Below are positions 56,841-64,000 of a stretch of DNA of 64,000 nt, piece after piece. The number at the start of each line of letters is the position of its first letter. Within the stretch, counting starts at the first letter, position 1. Made by a program: the position numbers and the translations under genes. The stretch is from Stenotrophomonas sp. HITSZ_GD (lineage in GTDB: Bacteria; Pseudomonadota; Gammaproteobacteria; Xanthomonadales; Xanthomonadaceae), in assembly GCF_029543105.1 (NCBI RefSeq), contig NZ_JARQXB010000006.1, positions 124,001-188,000 on the forward strand. The letters run 5' to 3'. Below the pieces are notes generated by a model. The model had not been told where the DNA came from, searched no databases, and saw only the letters and a list, made by a program, of their open reading frames with translations.

Positions 56841-57775
56841 GGGGCCACGTCCAGGGCGTCGCGCTTGGCCTGGCGGCGTGCTTCGCGCGGCTGGGCGTAG
56901 TCGTTGTTGAACTGCGCCGGCTCCCAGCCGCCGTAGCTCGGGTTGGGCAGCATCCACCAGCGCTCGCCGAACCAGTCGTCGTACTGCGCCAGCAACTCGC
57001 CGCGGCCCTGCGGGGTGTTGGCCACGACCTGCACGAAATCGCCGAGCTGGTCGCCGAACTGCATCAGCACGCGGTATTTCTGCCCGGCCAGGCGGCGGCG
57101 GCAGTTCTTTTCGCTGCCGTTCTGTTCGCAATCCTTCACGAAGGTGCCCAGGCCCAGGAACACGCTGTCGTCGGCCACCGGCATGCCCACCGCGCGCAGG
57201 TTGGCCAGCGTGGCCTCCTGCAGGTGCTGGGCGCGGTTGGAGATGTAGAGGATGGTCACGCCCTTGGCGCTGGCCGCCTTGGCGAAATCGACCACGCCCG
57301 GCACGGCCTTGGCCTTCTTCTCGGCCACCCAGTTGGACCAGGTGACCTCGTCGTATTCCTGGTTGTCGCGGATCAGGCGGGCCTGGTACGGGGAGTTGTC
57401 CAGCACGGTCTCGTCGACGTCCATCACCACGGCCGGCTTCAGGCCCTTGATGGCGTTGCCGCGCTCTTCCGGCACCAGCGCATCCCAGTTGGCCTGCTTC
57501 AGCGCTTCGTCCAGGCGGTCGGCGGCGGCGCGGTAGGTCTGCTCGGACAGCGCGCGGTATTCCTCCGAACGCTGCATCCACAGCACGGCGTTGAGGTTGT
57601 CGTCCGCGGCAACACCGGCGGCGGCCGGCTTCTGTTCCGGGGCCTTGGGCGCGGCCGAGGGGGCCAGGGCGGGCTTGGCGGCGGGCGTCCCCTCCGGGCC
57701 CTGCACCTTGCAGGCGCCCAGGGCCAGCAGGGTGCCGGCGAGGAGGATCAGGGAAACGGAATTGCTGCGACGCAT
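56837..57775 (-). CDS. Lipoprotein e(P4)-like 5'-nucleotidase/acid phosphatase (HAD class B)
   Basis: A 312-residue lipoprotein with lipobox LGAC (Cys at 22) and a Pro/Ala-rich linker to about residue 55. The HAD nucleophile motif is [13 protein letters not shown], motif [10 protein letters not shown], and [10 protein letters not shown] holds the C-terminal aspartates. In Haemophilus, e(P4) removes phosphate from NMN and nucleotides at the outer membrane. It is coupled to pyrF (GTGA), a sensible pairing with nucleotide metabolism. TAAAAT lies about 29 bases upstream. Confidence 0.9.
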   Translation of the reverse strand: MRRSNSVSLILLAGTLLALGACKVQGPEGTPAAKPALAPSAAPKAPEQKPAAAGVAADDNLNAVLWMQRSEEYRALSEQTYRAAADRLDEALKQANWDALVPEERGNAIKGLKPAVVMDVDETVLDNSPYQARLIRDNQEYDEVTWSNWVAEKKAKAVPGVVDFAKAASAKGVTILYISNRAQHLQEATLANLRAVGMPVADDSVFLGLGTFVKDCEQNGSEKNCRRRLAGQKYRVLMQFGDQLGDFVQVVANTPQGRGELLAQYDDWFGERWWMLPNPSYGGWEPAQFNNDYAQPREARRQAKRDALDVAP

Positions 57776-57888
57776 GGTCTACCACCGAAGAAAGTGGCGC
57801 GATTTTACCGGCTCCGGCATGACCTGCGGGTTTCAGCGACCGTCGGAGGGCGGCTATCCTGCCGGCCCCGCCTTGCCGGTTGCCCGCC

Positions 57889-58536
57889 ATGTCCGCCGAT
57901 ACCCCCGAGATTCCACTCCTCGATGCCGTCCAGGCGCGCCTCCTCGGCTGCCTGGTCGAAAAGGAGGCCACCACGCCGGATACCTACCCGCTCACGGTCA
58001 ACGCGGCGCAGTCGGCGGCCAACCAGAAGACCGCGCGCGAGCCGGTGATGGCACTGGAGACGGGCCAGGTGCACCACGCGTTGCGGCAGCTGGAATCGCT
58101 GGGGCTGGTGCGGCAGCAGTTCTCATCGCGCGCAGAGCGCTACGAGCACCGCCTGGAAACGGCCCTGGCGCTGACCCGGCAGCAGGCCGTGCTGCTCGCC
58201 CTGCTCTGCCTGCGCGGCCCCCAGACGGTGCACGAGCTGTTCGCGCGCAGCGAGCGGTTGTTCCGCTTCGCCGATGCCGAGGAAGTGCGCCATGTGCTGG
58301 AACGCCTCGGTGCGCGTGGCCTGGCCGGTGTGTTGCCGCGCGCCAGCGGTCAGCGCGAGGAACGCTACGCGCACGCGCTGTGCGGCCCCGTGGAGGCGAT
58401 GGCGCCGATGGCCGACGCGACGGCTGAGGCCGCCACCCCGCCGGGGCTGGCCAGCCGGGTGGACGCATTGGAGGCCGAAGTGGCCGAACTGCGGGGCCAG
58501 TTGGAACAGCTGCGCCAGGCCTTGCCCGGCGCCTGA
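57889..58536 (+). CDS. YceH family (DUF480) protein
   Basis: A 215-residue protein with two winged-helix units. The family signature [24 protein letters not shown] (17-40) and the second unit [26 protein letters not shown] are clear, and a coiled coil closes the protein ([18 protein letters not shown]). A DNA-binding role is suspected but not shown. The start at 57889 is preferred over TTG 57880. Confidence 0.92.
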   Translation: MSADTPEIPLLDAVQARLLGCLVEKEATTPDTYPLTVNAAQSAANQKTAREPVMALETGQVHHALRQLESLGLVRQQFSSRAERYEHRLETALALTRQQAVLLALLCLRGPQTVHELFARSERLFRFADAEEVRHVLERLGARGLAGVLPRASGQREERYAHALCGPVEAMAPMADATAEAATPPGLASRVDALEAEVAELRGQLEQLRQALPGA

Positions 58537-58538
58537 AG

Positions 58539-59054
58539 TCACAGCCGCGTGGCGTAGTACGCCAGCAGTTCGCGCTCCGGCGCGATGGCGTAATCGCCTT
58601 CGCACTCCAGGCCGAGCTTCTCCAGCAGGCGGACGGACGCCGGGTTGCCTGGCGAGACGATGGCGCATAGCGCCTTCAGCCCCAGTACGTCGCGGGCGTA
58701 AGCCATCACGCCGCGCGCGGCCTCCTCGGCATAGCCGTGGCCGTGGTATGCGCTGAGCAGCGCGTAGCCGATATCCGGCAGTGCCAGGTCGGCGCGCTGG
58801 ATGAGGCCCGCGGTCCCCAGGAACACCCCGCCCTCGCGCACCTCGATGGCGTAGTGGCCAAAGCCATGCACGGCGTATTGCGCCCCTTGCCATCCGGCCA
58901 GGTACTCGCGGGCTTGGGCCTCGGTGCGCACCTGGCGGTCGCCGATGCCGGCGATGAAGCCGGGATCGTTGAGCAGCGCGAGCATGTTCGCCGCGTCGCG
59001 TTCCGGCGAGAGCTCGCGCAGGTGCAGGCGGCGCGTCTGGATCAAGGCAGGCAT
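58539..59054 (-). CDS. GNAT family N-acetyltransferase (RimJ-like)
   Basis: A 171-residue acetyltransferase. TRRLHLRELSPERDAANML opens the domain, DIGYALLSAYHGHGYAEEAARGVMAYA supplies the acetyl-CoA P-loop, and NPASVRLLEKLGLECEG is the typical beta-strand 6/helix 4 region. GGAG precedes the ATG. Its substrate (protein N-terminus or small amine) is unknown. It ends two bases from the convergent YceH gene. Confidence 0.88.
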   Translation of the reverse strand: MPALIQTRRLHLRELSPERDAANMLALLNDPGFIAGIGDRQVRTEAQAREYLAGWQGAQYAVHGFGHYAIEVREGGVFLGTAGLIQRADLALPDIGYALLSAYHGHGYAEEAARGVMAYARDVLGLKALCAIVSPGNPASVRLLEKLGLECEGDYAIAPERELLAYYATRL

Positions 59055-59112
59055 GGGGTGCTCCGGTGAAGCGGAGGCACAGCCTGACCGCGACCGCCAG
59101 GACTGGCAAGCC

Positions 59113-61089
59113 TCAGTCGAACAACGCCTGGATCGCGGCGAGCCCGGCGCTGGCGCGCTCCTTCTTGCGCTCGGCATCGGCCACGGGGTCGGCGCCGTCA
59201 CGCTGGACTTCCTCGGCCGGAATCTCGTCGAAGAACCGGCTGGGCTTGAGGCGGATCTGCTCGCCGAACTTGCGCGTGACCTTGCTGTAGCTCATCCACA
59301 GCTGCTCCTTGGCGCGGGTGATGCCCACGTAGAGCAGCCGGCGTTCCTCCTGCAGGTTGCCTTCGTCCAGGCTCACCTCGTGCGGCAGCACGCCGTCCTC
59401 GCAGCCGACGATGAAGACGTAGCGGAACTCCAGGCCCTTGGAGGCGTGCAGGGTCATCATGCGCACCTGGTTGCCGCCGTCATCCTTGTCGTTGCGCGAG
59501 AGCAACGCGAGCTGGGCGGCCAGGTCGCCGGCGCTGGCGCCACGCGGTCCGCCTTCGAACCATTCGGCCAGTTCGTCCAGGTTCGCCTTGCGGCGCTGGA
59601 AGCCGGCTTCGTCCTTGCTCTGGTTGCGCAGGTCGCTCAGCAAGCCGGATTTCTCCGCCAGCCGGCGCACCAAGTCGGCCGCCGGCAGCACCGGTGCCTG
59701 CTGGCGCATCTCGCGCAGGATGTCGGTGAAGGCGCTCAGGCCGTTGGCCGCGCGCGGCGGCAGGTGCTGCAGCGCGCCCATCGATTCGGCCGCGCGCGAC
59801 ATCGGCACGTGCTTGCTGGCGGCCAGTTCGGCGAGCTTGGCCAGCGAGCCGGCGCCCACTTCGCGCTTGGGCGACTGCACCGCGCGCAGGAACGCCGCGT
59901 CGTCGTCCGGGTTGACGATCAGGCGCAGCCACGACAGCAGGTCCTTCACTTCCTGGCGCTCCAGGAAGGCCGTGCCGCCCGTGAGGTGGTACGGCACGCG
60001 CAGCAACTGCATGGCCTTTTCCAGCGGCCGCGACTGGAAGTTGCCGCGGAACAGGATGCAGAAGTCGCTCCACGGCACCTGCTTGGCGGTGGCGAGGTAG
60101 GAGATCTCGGCGGCGACCTTCTCGGCCTCGTGCTCGCTGTCGCGGCATTCCCACACGCGGATGCGCTCGCCGTCGGCCTGGTCGCTCCACAGTGTCTTCA
60201 AGTGCTCGTGCGGGTTGTGCGCGATCAGCGCATTGGCCGCGCGCAACACGCGGTTGGAGCAGCGGTAGTTCTGCTCGAGCTTGATGATCTCCAGCTTGGG
60301 GTAGTCGCGCCCCATCTGCAGCAGGTTGTCGGGGTTGGCGCCGCGCCAGGCATAGATGCTCTGGTCGTCGTCCCCCACGCAGGTGAAGTTGCCGCGCTCG
60401 CCGGCCAGCATCTTCAGCAGGCGGTACTGGGCGTCGTTGGTGTCCTGGCATTCGTCCACCAGCAGGTAGCCGATGCGCTCGCGCCAGGCCCGCACGATCT
60501 CGGGATGGGATTCCAGGATCTGCACCGGCAGGCGGATCAGGTCGTCGAAGTCCACCGCGTTGAAGGTGGTCAGGCGCGCCTGGTAGCGCTCGTAGACGCT
60601 GGCGGCTTCCTTCTCGCGTGTGCTGCGCGCCGCTTCCATCGCCTGCTGCGGCGACAAGCCGGCGTTCTTGGCACGCGAGATCAGGTTCCGCGTGTCGTCG
60701 ATGACATCGGGCTTGGCGCCGTGCAGCAGGTCCTTGACCTGCGCGGCGGCATCGTCCGAGTCGAAGATCGAGAAACCGCGCTTCAGGCCGGCGGCTTCGT
60801 GCTCGACCTGCAGGAACTTCAGCCCCAGTGCGTGGAAGGTGCAGATGGTCAGGCCATCGGCCGCCTCGCCCCGGATGCGCTTGCCCACGCGCTCGCGCAT
60901 TTCCTTCGCCGACTTGTTGGTGAAGGTGATGGCGGCGATGCGACGGGCGGGGTAGCGTTGGGTCGCGATCAGGTGGGCGATCTTCTCCACGATCACGCGC
61001 GTCTTGCCGCTGCCGGCGCCAGCCAGCACCAACAGGGGACCTTCGCAGTGCAGGACCGCGGCGCGCTGAGGGGGATTGAGACCGTGCAT
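59113..61089 (-). CDS. rep: ATP-dependent DNA helicase Rep
   Basis: A 658-residue superfamily 1A 3'-5' helicase that removes proteins ahead of replication forks. Walker A is AGAGSGKTRV, motif II VDECQDTND, and CVGDDDQSIYAWRGA and MTLHASKGLEFRYVF are motifs III and V. The length and the short C-terminus match Rep rather than UvrD. A strong -10 (TACAAT) lies about 25 bases before the ATG. Confidence 0.94.
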   Translation of the reverse strand: MHGLNPPQRAAVLHCEGPLLVLAGAGSGKTRVIVEKIAHLIATQRYPARRIAAITFTNKSAKEMRERVGKRIRGEAADGLTICTFHALGLKFLQVEHEAAGLKRGFSIFDSDDAAAQVKDLLHGAKPDVIDDTRNLISRAKNAGLSPQQAMEAARSTREKEAASVYERYQARLTTFNAVDFDDLIRLPVQILESHPEIVRAWRERIGYLLVDECQDTNDAQYRLLKMLAGERGNFTCVGDDDQSIYAWRGANPDNLLQMGRDYPKLEIIKLEQNYRCSNRVLRAANALIAHNPHEHLKTLWSDQADGERIRVWECRDSEHEAEKVAAEISYLATAKQVPWSDFCILFRGNFQSRPLEKAMQLLRVPYHLTGGTAFLERQEVKDLLSWLRLIVNPDDDAAFLRAVQSPKREVGAGSLAKLAELAASKHVPMSRAAESMGALQHLPPRAANGLSAFTDILREMRQQAPVLPAADLVRRLAEKSGLLSDLRNQSKDEAGFQRRKANLDELAEWFEGGPRGASAGDLAAQLALLSRNDKDDGGNQVRMMTLHASKGLEFRYVFIVGCEDGVLPHEVSLDEGNLQEERRLLYVGITRAKEQLWMSYSKVTRKFGEQIRLKPSRFFDEIPAEEVQRDGADPVADAERKKERASAGLAAIQALFD

Positions 61090-61143
61090 GAAGACTTCCG
61101 TGGGCGGCGGCATTGTAGCCGGGACGGAGACGGGCTCATCAGC

Positions 61144-61172
61144 TTGACGGGCCCGATCGGTTGCAGTATTTG
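61144..61172 (+). promoter_or_regulatory. Promoter of the first two Sel1-like genes
   Basis: TTGACG (61144-61149), 17 bases, TATTTG (61167-61172). The predicted start, near 61179, is 25 bases before the ATG and leaves room for the GGAGG ribosome site. Confidence 0.6.
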
Positions 61173-61203
61173 GGGCATTGCCCTGGCAGCAATGGAGGCT
61201 TCC

Positions 61204-61944
61204 ATGCGGTTTCCCCTGATCCTCGCGGCCGCGGCGGTGGCGGCAGCCCTTGCCGCGTTGCCCGCGCATGCCGCCGATGACATTCCCGGCATAGCCCCTG
61301 GGGACTATGACGTGGTCATGTCCAAGAGCTTCATGAACGCGCACCCGGACATGCTGTATCGGCTGCGCGGACTCGGCGCGCTGCAGCGCAGCGAGGCACG
61401 CCAGGCCGAGAGCTACTTTCGCCATGCGGCGCGCTATGCGGACAAGCTGTCACAGGCGTTCCTCGCGCAGATGCTGTGGGAGGGCCGCGGCATCCCGCAG
61501 GATCGCGCGCTGGCCTATGCCTGGATGGACCTGGCCGCCGAGCGCGGCTCCCCGATGCTGATTGCCGAACGCGAGCGCTACTGGGCGGCACTGGATGAAG
61601 CGCAGCGAACGCGTGCGGTGGCCGAAGGCAAGGCCCTCTACGCCAAGTACGCCGACAAGGTGACCCAGCCCCGGCTGGAAACGGCGATGCGTCGGTCGCG
61701 CACGCAGGAAGTGCTGGGGAGCCATACCGGCAGCGTGGTGTCGCAGATCGACCTGTGCGTGGGCGACTGGCGGATGAAGAATTACCAGCTCGTCTGCGAT
61801 AAGCGCGTCACGGCGGACCACTTTTACCAGCCCCGTTTCTGGAAGCCGGCCGACTACTGGAAGTGGCAGGAGCAGCAGATCGGCGCCCCCAAGGGCGAGA
61901 TCCAGCTGGGCACGCCGGAAACCGTGAAGCAGGAGGGAACCTGA
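61204..61944 (+). CDS. Secreted Sel1-like protein, paralogue 1
   Basis: A 246-residue secreted protein with a signal peptide to about residue 23 (LPAHAAD). A Sel1-type helical repeat pair at about 60-120 reads AESYFRHAARYADKLSQAFL then GIPQDRALAYAWMDLAAERG. A shared C-terminal block follows (YADKVTQPRLETAMRRSRTQ), then a less conserved tail with two cysteines. GGAGG lies five bases before the ATG; ATG 61192 is a weaker option. It is coupled to paralogue 2. Sel1 repeats bind protein partners; the role here is unknown. Confidence 0.82.
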   Translation: MRFPLILAAAAVAAALAALPAHAADDIPGIAPGDYDVVMSKSFMNAHPDMLYRLRGLGALQRSEARQAESYFRHAARYADKLSQAFLAQMLWEGRGIPQDRALAYAWMDLAAERGSPMLIAERERYWAALDEAQRTRAVAEGKALYAKYADKVTQPRLETAMRRSRTQEVLGSHTGSVVSQIDLCVGDWRMKNYQLVCDKRVTADHFYQPRFWKPADYWKWQEQQIGAPKGEIQLGTPETVKQEGT

Positions 61945-62681
61945 TGATGAAGACGGCCCGCTCACTCGCACTTCCCCTGCTGCTGGCGCTGCCCTTTGCG
62001 GCCGGTGCCCAGTCCTATGGCCAGATGCTGGGCAGTTCGCCCCGCATGGACGACCCGAACGTGGCCGCCTCGGAGGCGATGGAAGACGCCCATCCCGACC
62101 AGCGCTTCCGCCGCCTCGGCTATGAAGCCGCGCAGAAGGGCCGCACCGAGGACGCCCGGCGCTACTACCGCACCGCATCGCGTTACGGCGACAAGATCTC
62201 GCAGGCGGCGCTGGCGGAATTGATGTGGACGGGCCAGGGCGGCGAAACCGATCGCGCCCTGGGCTACGCGTGGATGGACCTGGCAGCCGAACGCGGCACG
62301 CCCTACCTGCTCGCCAAACGCGAGCATTATTGGGAACAGATGGATGACGGGGAGCGTCAGCGCGCCCTGCAGGAAGGCGTGGCCGTGTATTCGGCGTATG
62401 GCGACAAGGTCGCCAAGCCCCGGCTGGAGCGGGTGATGCGCAAGGAGCGCACCCAGGTGACCGGCAGCCGTACCGGCTTCGTCGGCACGCTGGATGTCTA
62501 CCTGATGGAGCCTTCCACGGCCTCCGGTTCCCGCGTGATCGCGCAGCAGTACTACCAGGGCAAGTACTGGCAGCCCGACGAGTACTGGAAGCACCAGGAC
62601 AAGCTGATCGAACGCCAGGGCAAGGTGCACGTCGGCGCGGTGGAGATTCCCGACGAAACACCCGCCGCGCCCAAACCGTAA
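61944..62681 (+). CDS. Secreted Sel1-like protein, paralogue 2
   Basis: A 245-residue secreted protein, a clear paralogue of the previous gene. The signal peptide ends near residue 22 (FAAGAQ). The shared core is RTEDARRYYRTASRYGDKISQ, GYAWMDLAAERG and YGDKVAKPRLERVMRKERTQ. AGGAGG precedes the start, which overlaps the preceding stop (TGATG). The tail is conserved in spacing and Trp content with paralogue 1 (YWQPDEYWKHQDKL versus FWKPADYWKWQEQQ). Confidence 0.82.
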   Translation: MMKTARSLALPLLLALPFAAGAQSYGQMLGSSPRMDDPNVAASEAMEDAHPDQRFRRLGYEAAQKGRTEDARRYYRTASRYGDKISQAALAELMWTGQGGETDRALGYAWMDLAAERGTPYLLAKREHYWEQMDDGERQRALQEGVAVYSAYGDKVAKPRLERVMRKERTQVTGSRTGFVGTLDVYLMEPSTASGSRVIAQQYYQGKYWQPDEYWKHQDKLIERQGKVHVGAVEIPDETPAAPKP

Positions 62682-62707
62682 CCGCGGGCTCGCACCGGCC
62701 ATGCCGC

Positions 62708-62713
62708 TAGAAT
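62708..62713 (+). promoter_or_regulatory. -10 box TAGAAT before tdk
   Basis: TAGAAT ends seven bases before the tdk ATG and no ribosome site is present, so the transcript probably starts on or next to the A of ATG. The -35 region is not recognisable. Confidence 0.5.
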
Positions 62714-62720
62714 TGGCGGC

Positions 62721-63341
62721 ATGGCCAAGCTCTACTTCTACTATTCGGCGATGAATGCGGGGAAGACCACGACCCTGCTGCAGTCGGCGCACAACTATCG
62801 CGAGCGCGGCATGCGCACGCTGATCCTCACGCCCCAGCTGGATCATCGCGCCGGCAGTGGCGTGGTGGCTTCGCGCATCGGGCTGCGCGCGGAGGGCGTG
62901 CCGTTCGACCGTGACCGCGACCTGCTGCGGCTGGTCGAAGAGGATATCGCCACGCAAGGCAAACTCGATTGCGTGCTCGTGGACGAAGCGCAGTTCCTCA
63001 CCCGCGCGCAGGTCTGGCAGCTGAGCGAAGTGGTCGACCAGCTGCGCATCCCGGTGCTGTGCTACGGGTTGCGTACGGATTTCCGCGGCGAGCTGTTCGA
63101 AGGCAGCCAGTACCTGCTGGCGTGGGCCGATGAACTGCAGGAGATCAAGACGATCTGCCACACGGGCAGCAAGGCGACGATGACCGTGCGCGTGGACGAG
63201 CACGGGCACGCGGTGCAGGACGGACCACAGGTGGAGATTGGCGGCAACGAACGCTACGTGTCGGTGAGCCGCGCGGAGTACAAGCGCATCATGCGCGGCG
63301 AAGGGCGGATCGAGCCGCTTCAGGAATCCTTGCCTTGGTGA
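62721..63341 (+). CDS. tdk: Thymidine kinase
   Basis: A 206-residue type II thymidine kinase that salvages thymidine to TMP. Walker A is [13 protein letters not shown] (9-21), Walker [11 protein letters not shown], and the substrate/zinc-loop region [16 protein letters not shown] has lost most of the paired cysteines found in some homologues. The lasso/Tyr motif [11 protein letters not shown] is intact. It lies between the second and third Sel1-like genes and is preceded by a -10 box seven bases from the ATG. Confidence 0.95.
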   Translation: MAKLYFYYSAMNAGKTTTLLQSAHNYRERGMRTLILTPQLDHRAGSGVVASRIGLRAEGVPFDRDRDLLRLVEEDIATQGKLDCVLVDEAQFLTRAQVWQLSEVVDQLRIPVLCYGLRTDFRGELFEGSQYLLAWADELQEIKTICHTGSKATMTVRVDEHGHAVQDGPQVEIGGNERYVSVSRAEYKRIMRGEGRIEPLQESLPW

Positions 63342-63368
63342 ATGCGCGGGCGTAGGCCGTTCGTTGGG

Positions 63369-63396
63369 TTGTCCCCGCACGCGGATCGTGCAGAAT
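63369..63396 (+). promoter_or_regulatory. Promoter of the third Sel1-like gene
   Basis: TTGTCC (63369-63374), 16 bases, CAGAAT (63391-63396), followed by AAGGAG 15 bases later. It would give paralogue 3 a separate transcript from tdk. Confidence 0.5.
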
Positions 63397-63422
63397 CCAG
63401 GGGAATTCTCAAGGAGAGAGAC

Positions 63423-64000
63423 ATGCGAAGGCTGATGAGTGCATGGGGCGCGGGCCTGGCCCTGGCGTTGCTCGCCCACAATGCGGCGGCCGCCGATGCC
63501 ACGCGCGCATTCCAGGATTTTCCCGCGCAGGTACTGACCGACGGCTTCCTGGAAGCACACCTGGACCTGTTCTATCGCAAGGCGGGCATTGCGGCGGACA
63601 AGCGCGGCGATTTCGCCGAAGCGCGCAAGCAATACCAGTTGGCCGCGCGCTACGCCGACAAGCCCTCGCAGGCCCGCCTAGGCGAGCTTTACTGGGAAGG
63701 ACAGGGCGTGGAAGCCGACCACGTCATGGGCTTCCTGTGGATGGCGCTGGCCGCCGAGCGCGGCTACGACGCCTTCCAGGCGCGCAAGATGGAGTACTGG
63801 AATGCGCTCACGCCCGATGAGCGCAAGCGTGCGGTGGCGCTGGACCAGAAGATGCTCGGCGAGTACGGCGATGCCGTCGCCAAGCCGCGCCAGGCCAAGG
63901 TGATGCGTCGCGAGGCGCTGCGCGGCAGCGGCGGCCTGCTTGGCTATTCCGGCGCCTCGGCGCTGTCGATCAACACGCCGCGCGGCGGCTCGATCGATCC
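63423..64000 (+). CDS. Secreted Sel1-like protein, paralogue 3, partial
   Basis: The first 192 codons of a third family member; the gene continues beyond the right edge. The signal peptide ends near residue 23 (AHNAAAA). The shared core is intact: FAEARKQYQLAARYADKPSQ, GFLWMALAAERG and YGDAVAKPRQAKVMRREALR. AAGGAGAG sits before the ATG. After the core it has its own Gly/Ser-rich stretch (GSGGLLGYSGASALS). Confidence 0.8.
   Translation, partial: MRRLMSAWGAGLALALLAHNAAAADATRAFQDFPAQVLTDGFLEAHLDLFYRKAGIAADKRGDFAEARKQYQLAARYADKPSQARLGELYWEGQGVEADHVMGFLWMALAAERGYDAFQARKMEYWNALTPDERKRAVALDQKMLGEYGDAVAKPRQAKVMRREALRGSGGLLGYSGASALSINTPRGGSID

Overview
The window is chromosomal DNA from a GC-rich gammaproteobacterium of the Xanthomonadaceae/Lysobacteraceae group (Xanthomonas, Lysobacter, Luteimonas and relatives). 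The evidence is the gene content: an Oar-like TonB receptor, an S46 dipeptidyl-peptidase, a Xanthomonas-type cellobionate phosphorylase cluster, a hybrid kinase carrying a sodium:solute symporter module, and a GTAGGAGCGGCTTCAGCCGCGA-type extragenic palindrome. Genes are packed tightly, often with ATGA or GTGA stop/start overlaps. There are no rRNA or tRNA genes, insertion sequences, phage genes or CRISPR arrays.

Layout. 1-5.3 kb (minus strand): a LAB_N membrane protein fragment, a family 2 glycosyltransferase, a nucleotide-sugar epimerase, a small helix-hairpin-helix protein, parB, parA, rsmG and a 4'-phosphopantetheinyl transferase. 5.4-8.8 kb: a YeaQ-type membrane protein, a GFA-type zinc protein, exonuclease III, a VOC protein and a coniferyl-aldehyde-type dehydrogenase. 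9-19.4 kb: an acetate/carboxylate region with an MHS-family permease, a DcaP-like porin, acetyl-CoA synthetase (acs), a LuxR-type response regulator and a symporter-PAS-kinase-receiver protein resembling the CrbS/CrbR pair that controls acs elsewhere. The manganese exporter mntP sits between the regulator and the kinase, behind a yybP-ykoY riboswitch. 19.5-23.9 kb: a cellobionate-use cluster (GH94 phosphorylase, GPH-family sugar transporter, divergent gluconokinase).

24-34 kb (minus strand): an S46 peptidase, a SIMPL-domain protein, a 67-residue protein, two tandem proteins that look like decayed type II dehydroquinases, then tamB and tamA. 33.9-37.6 kb: glyS, a glutathione S-transferase and glyQ. 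37.7-41.2 kb (plus): a GspE/PilB-type ATPase, a glutamine amidotransferase and a BPSS1780-type membrane protein. 41.3-52.2 kb: tatABC, a SYLF lipid-binding protein, hemH, an alpha/beta hydrolase, a YgjP-type metallopeptidase, rdgC, ttcA, a YdcH/DUF465 protein, plsB and a lipoprotein. 52.7-64 kb: a large TonB-dependent receptor, a candidate small RNA gene, pyrF, an e(P4)-like acid phosphatase, a YceH protein, a GNAT acetyltransferase, a Rep-family helicase, and three related secreted Sel1-like proteins with thymidine kinase between the second and third.

The main points for follow-up are the tandem dehydroquinase-like pseudoenzymes, the small RNA candidate after the TonB receptor, the acs/CrbSR-like region, the cellobionate pathway with a 19-bp palindrome in its divergent promoter, and a recurrent promoter layout (a -10 box 6-8 bases before ATG without a Shine-Dalgarno sequence) that suggests leaderless mRNAs for several genes.
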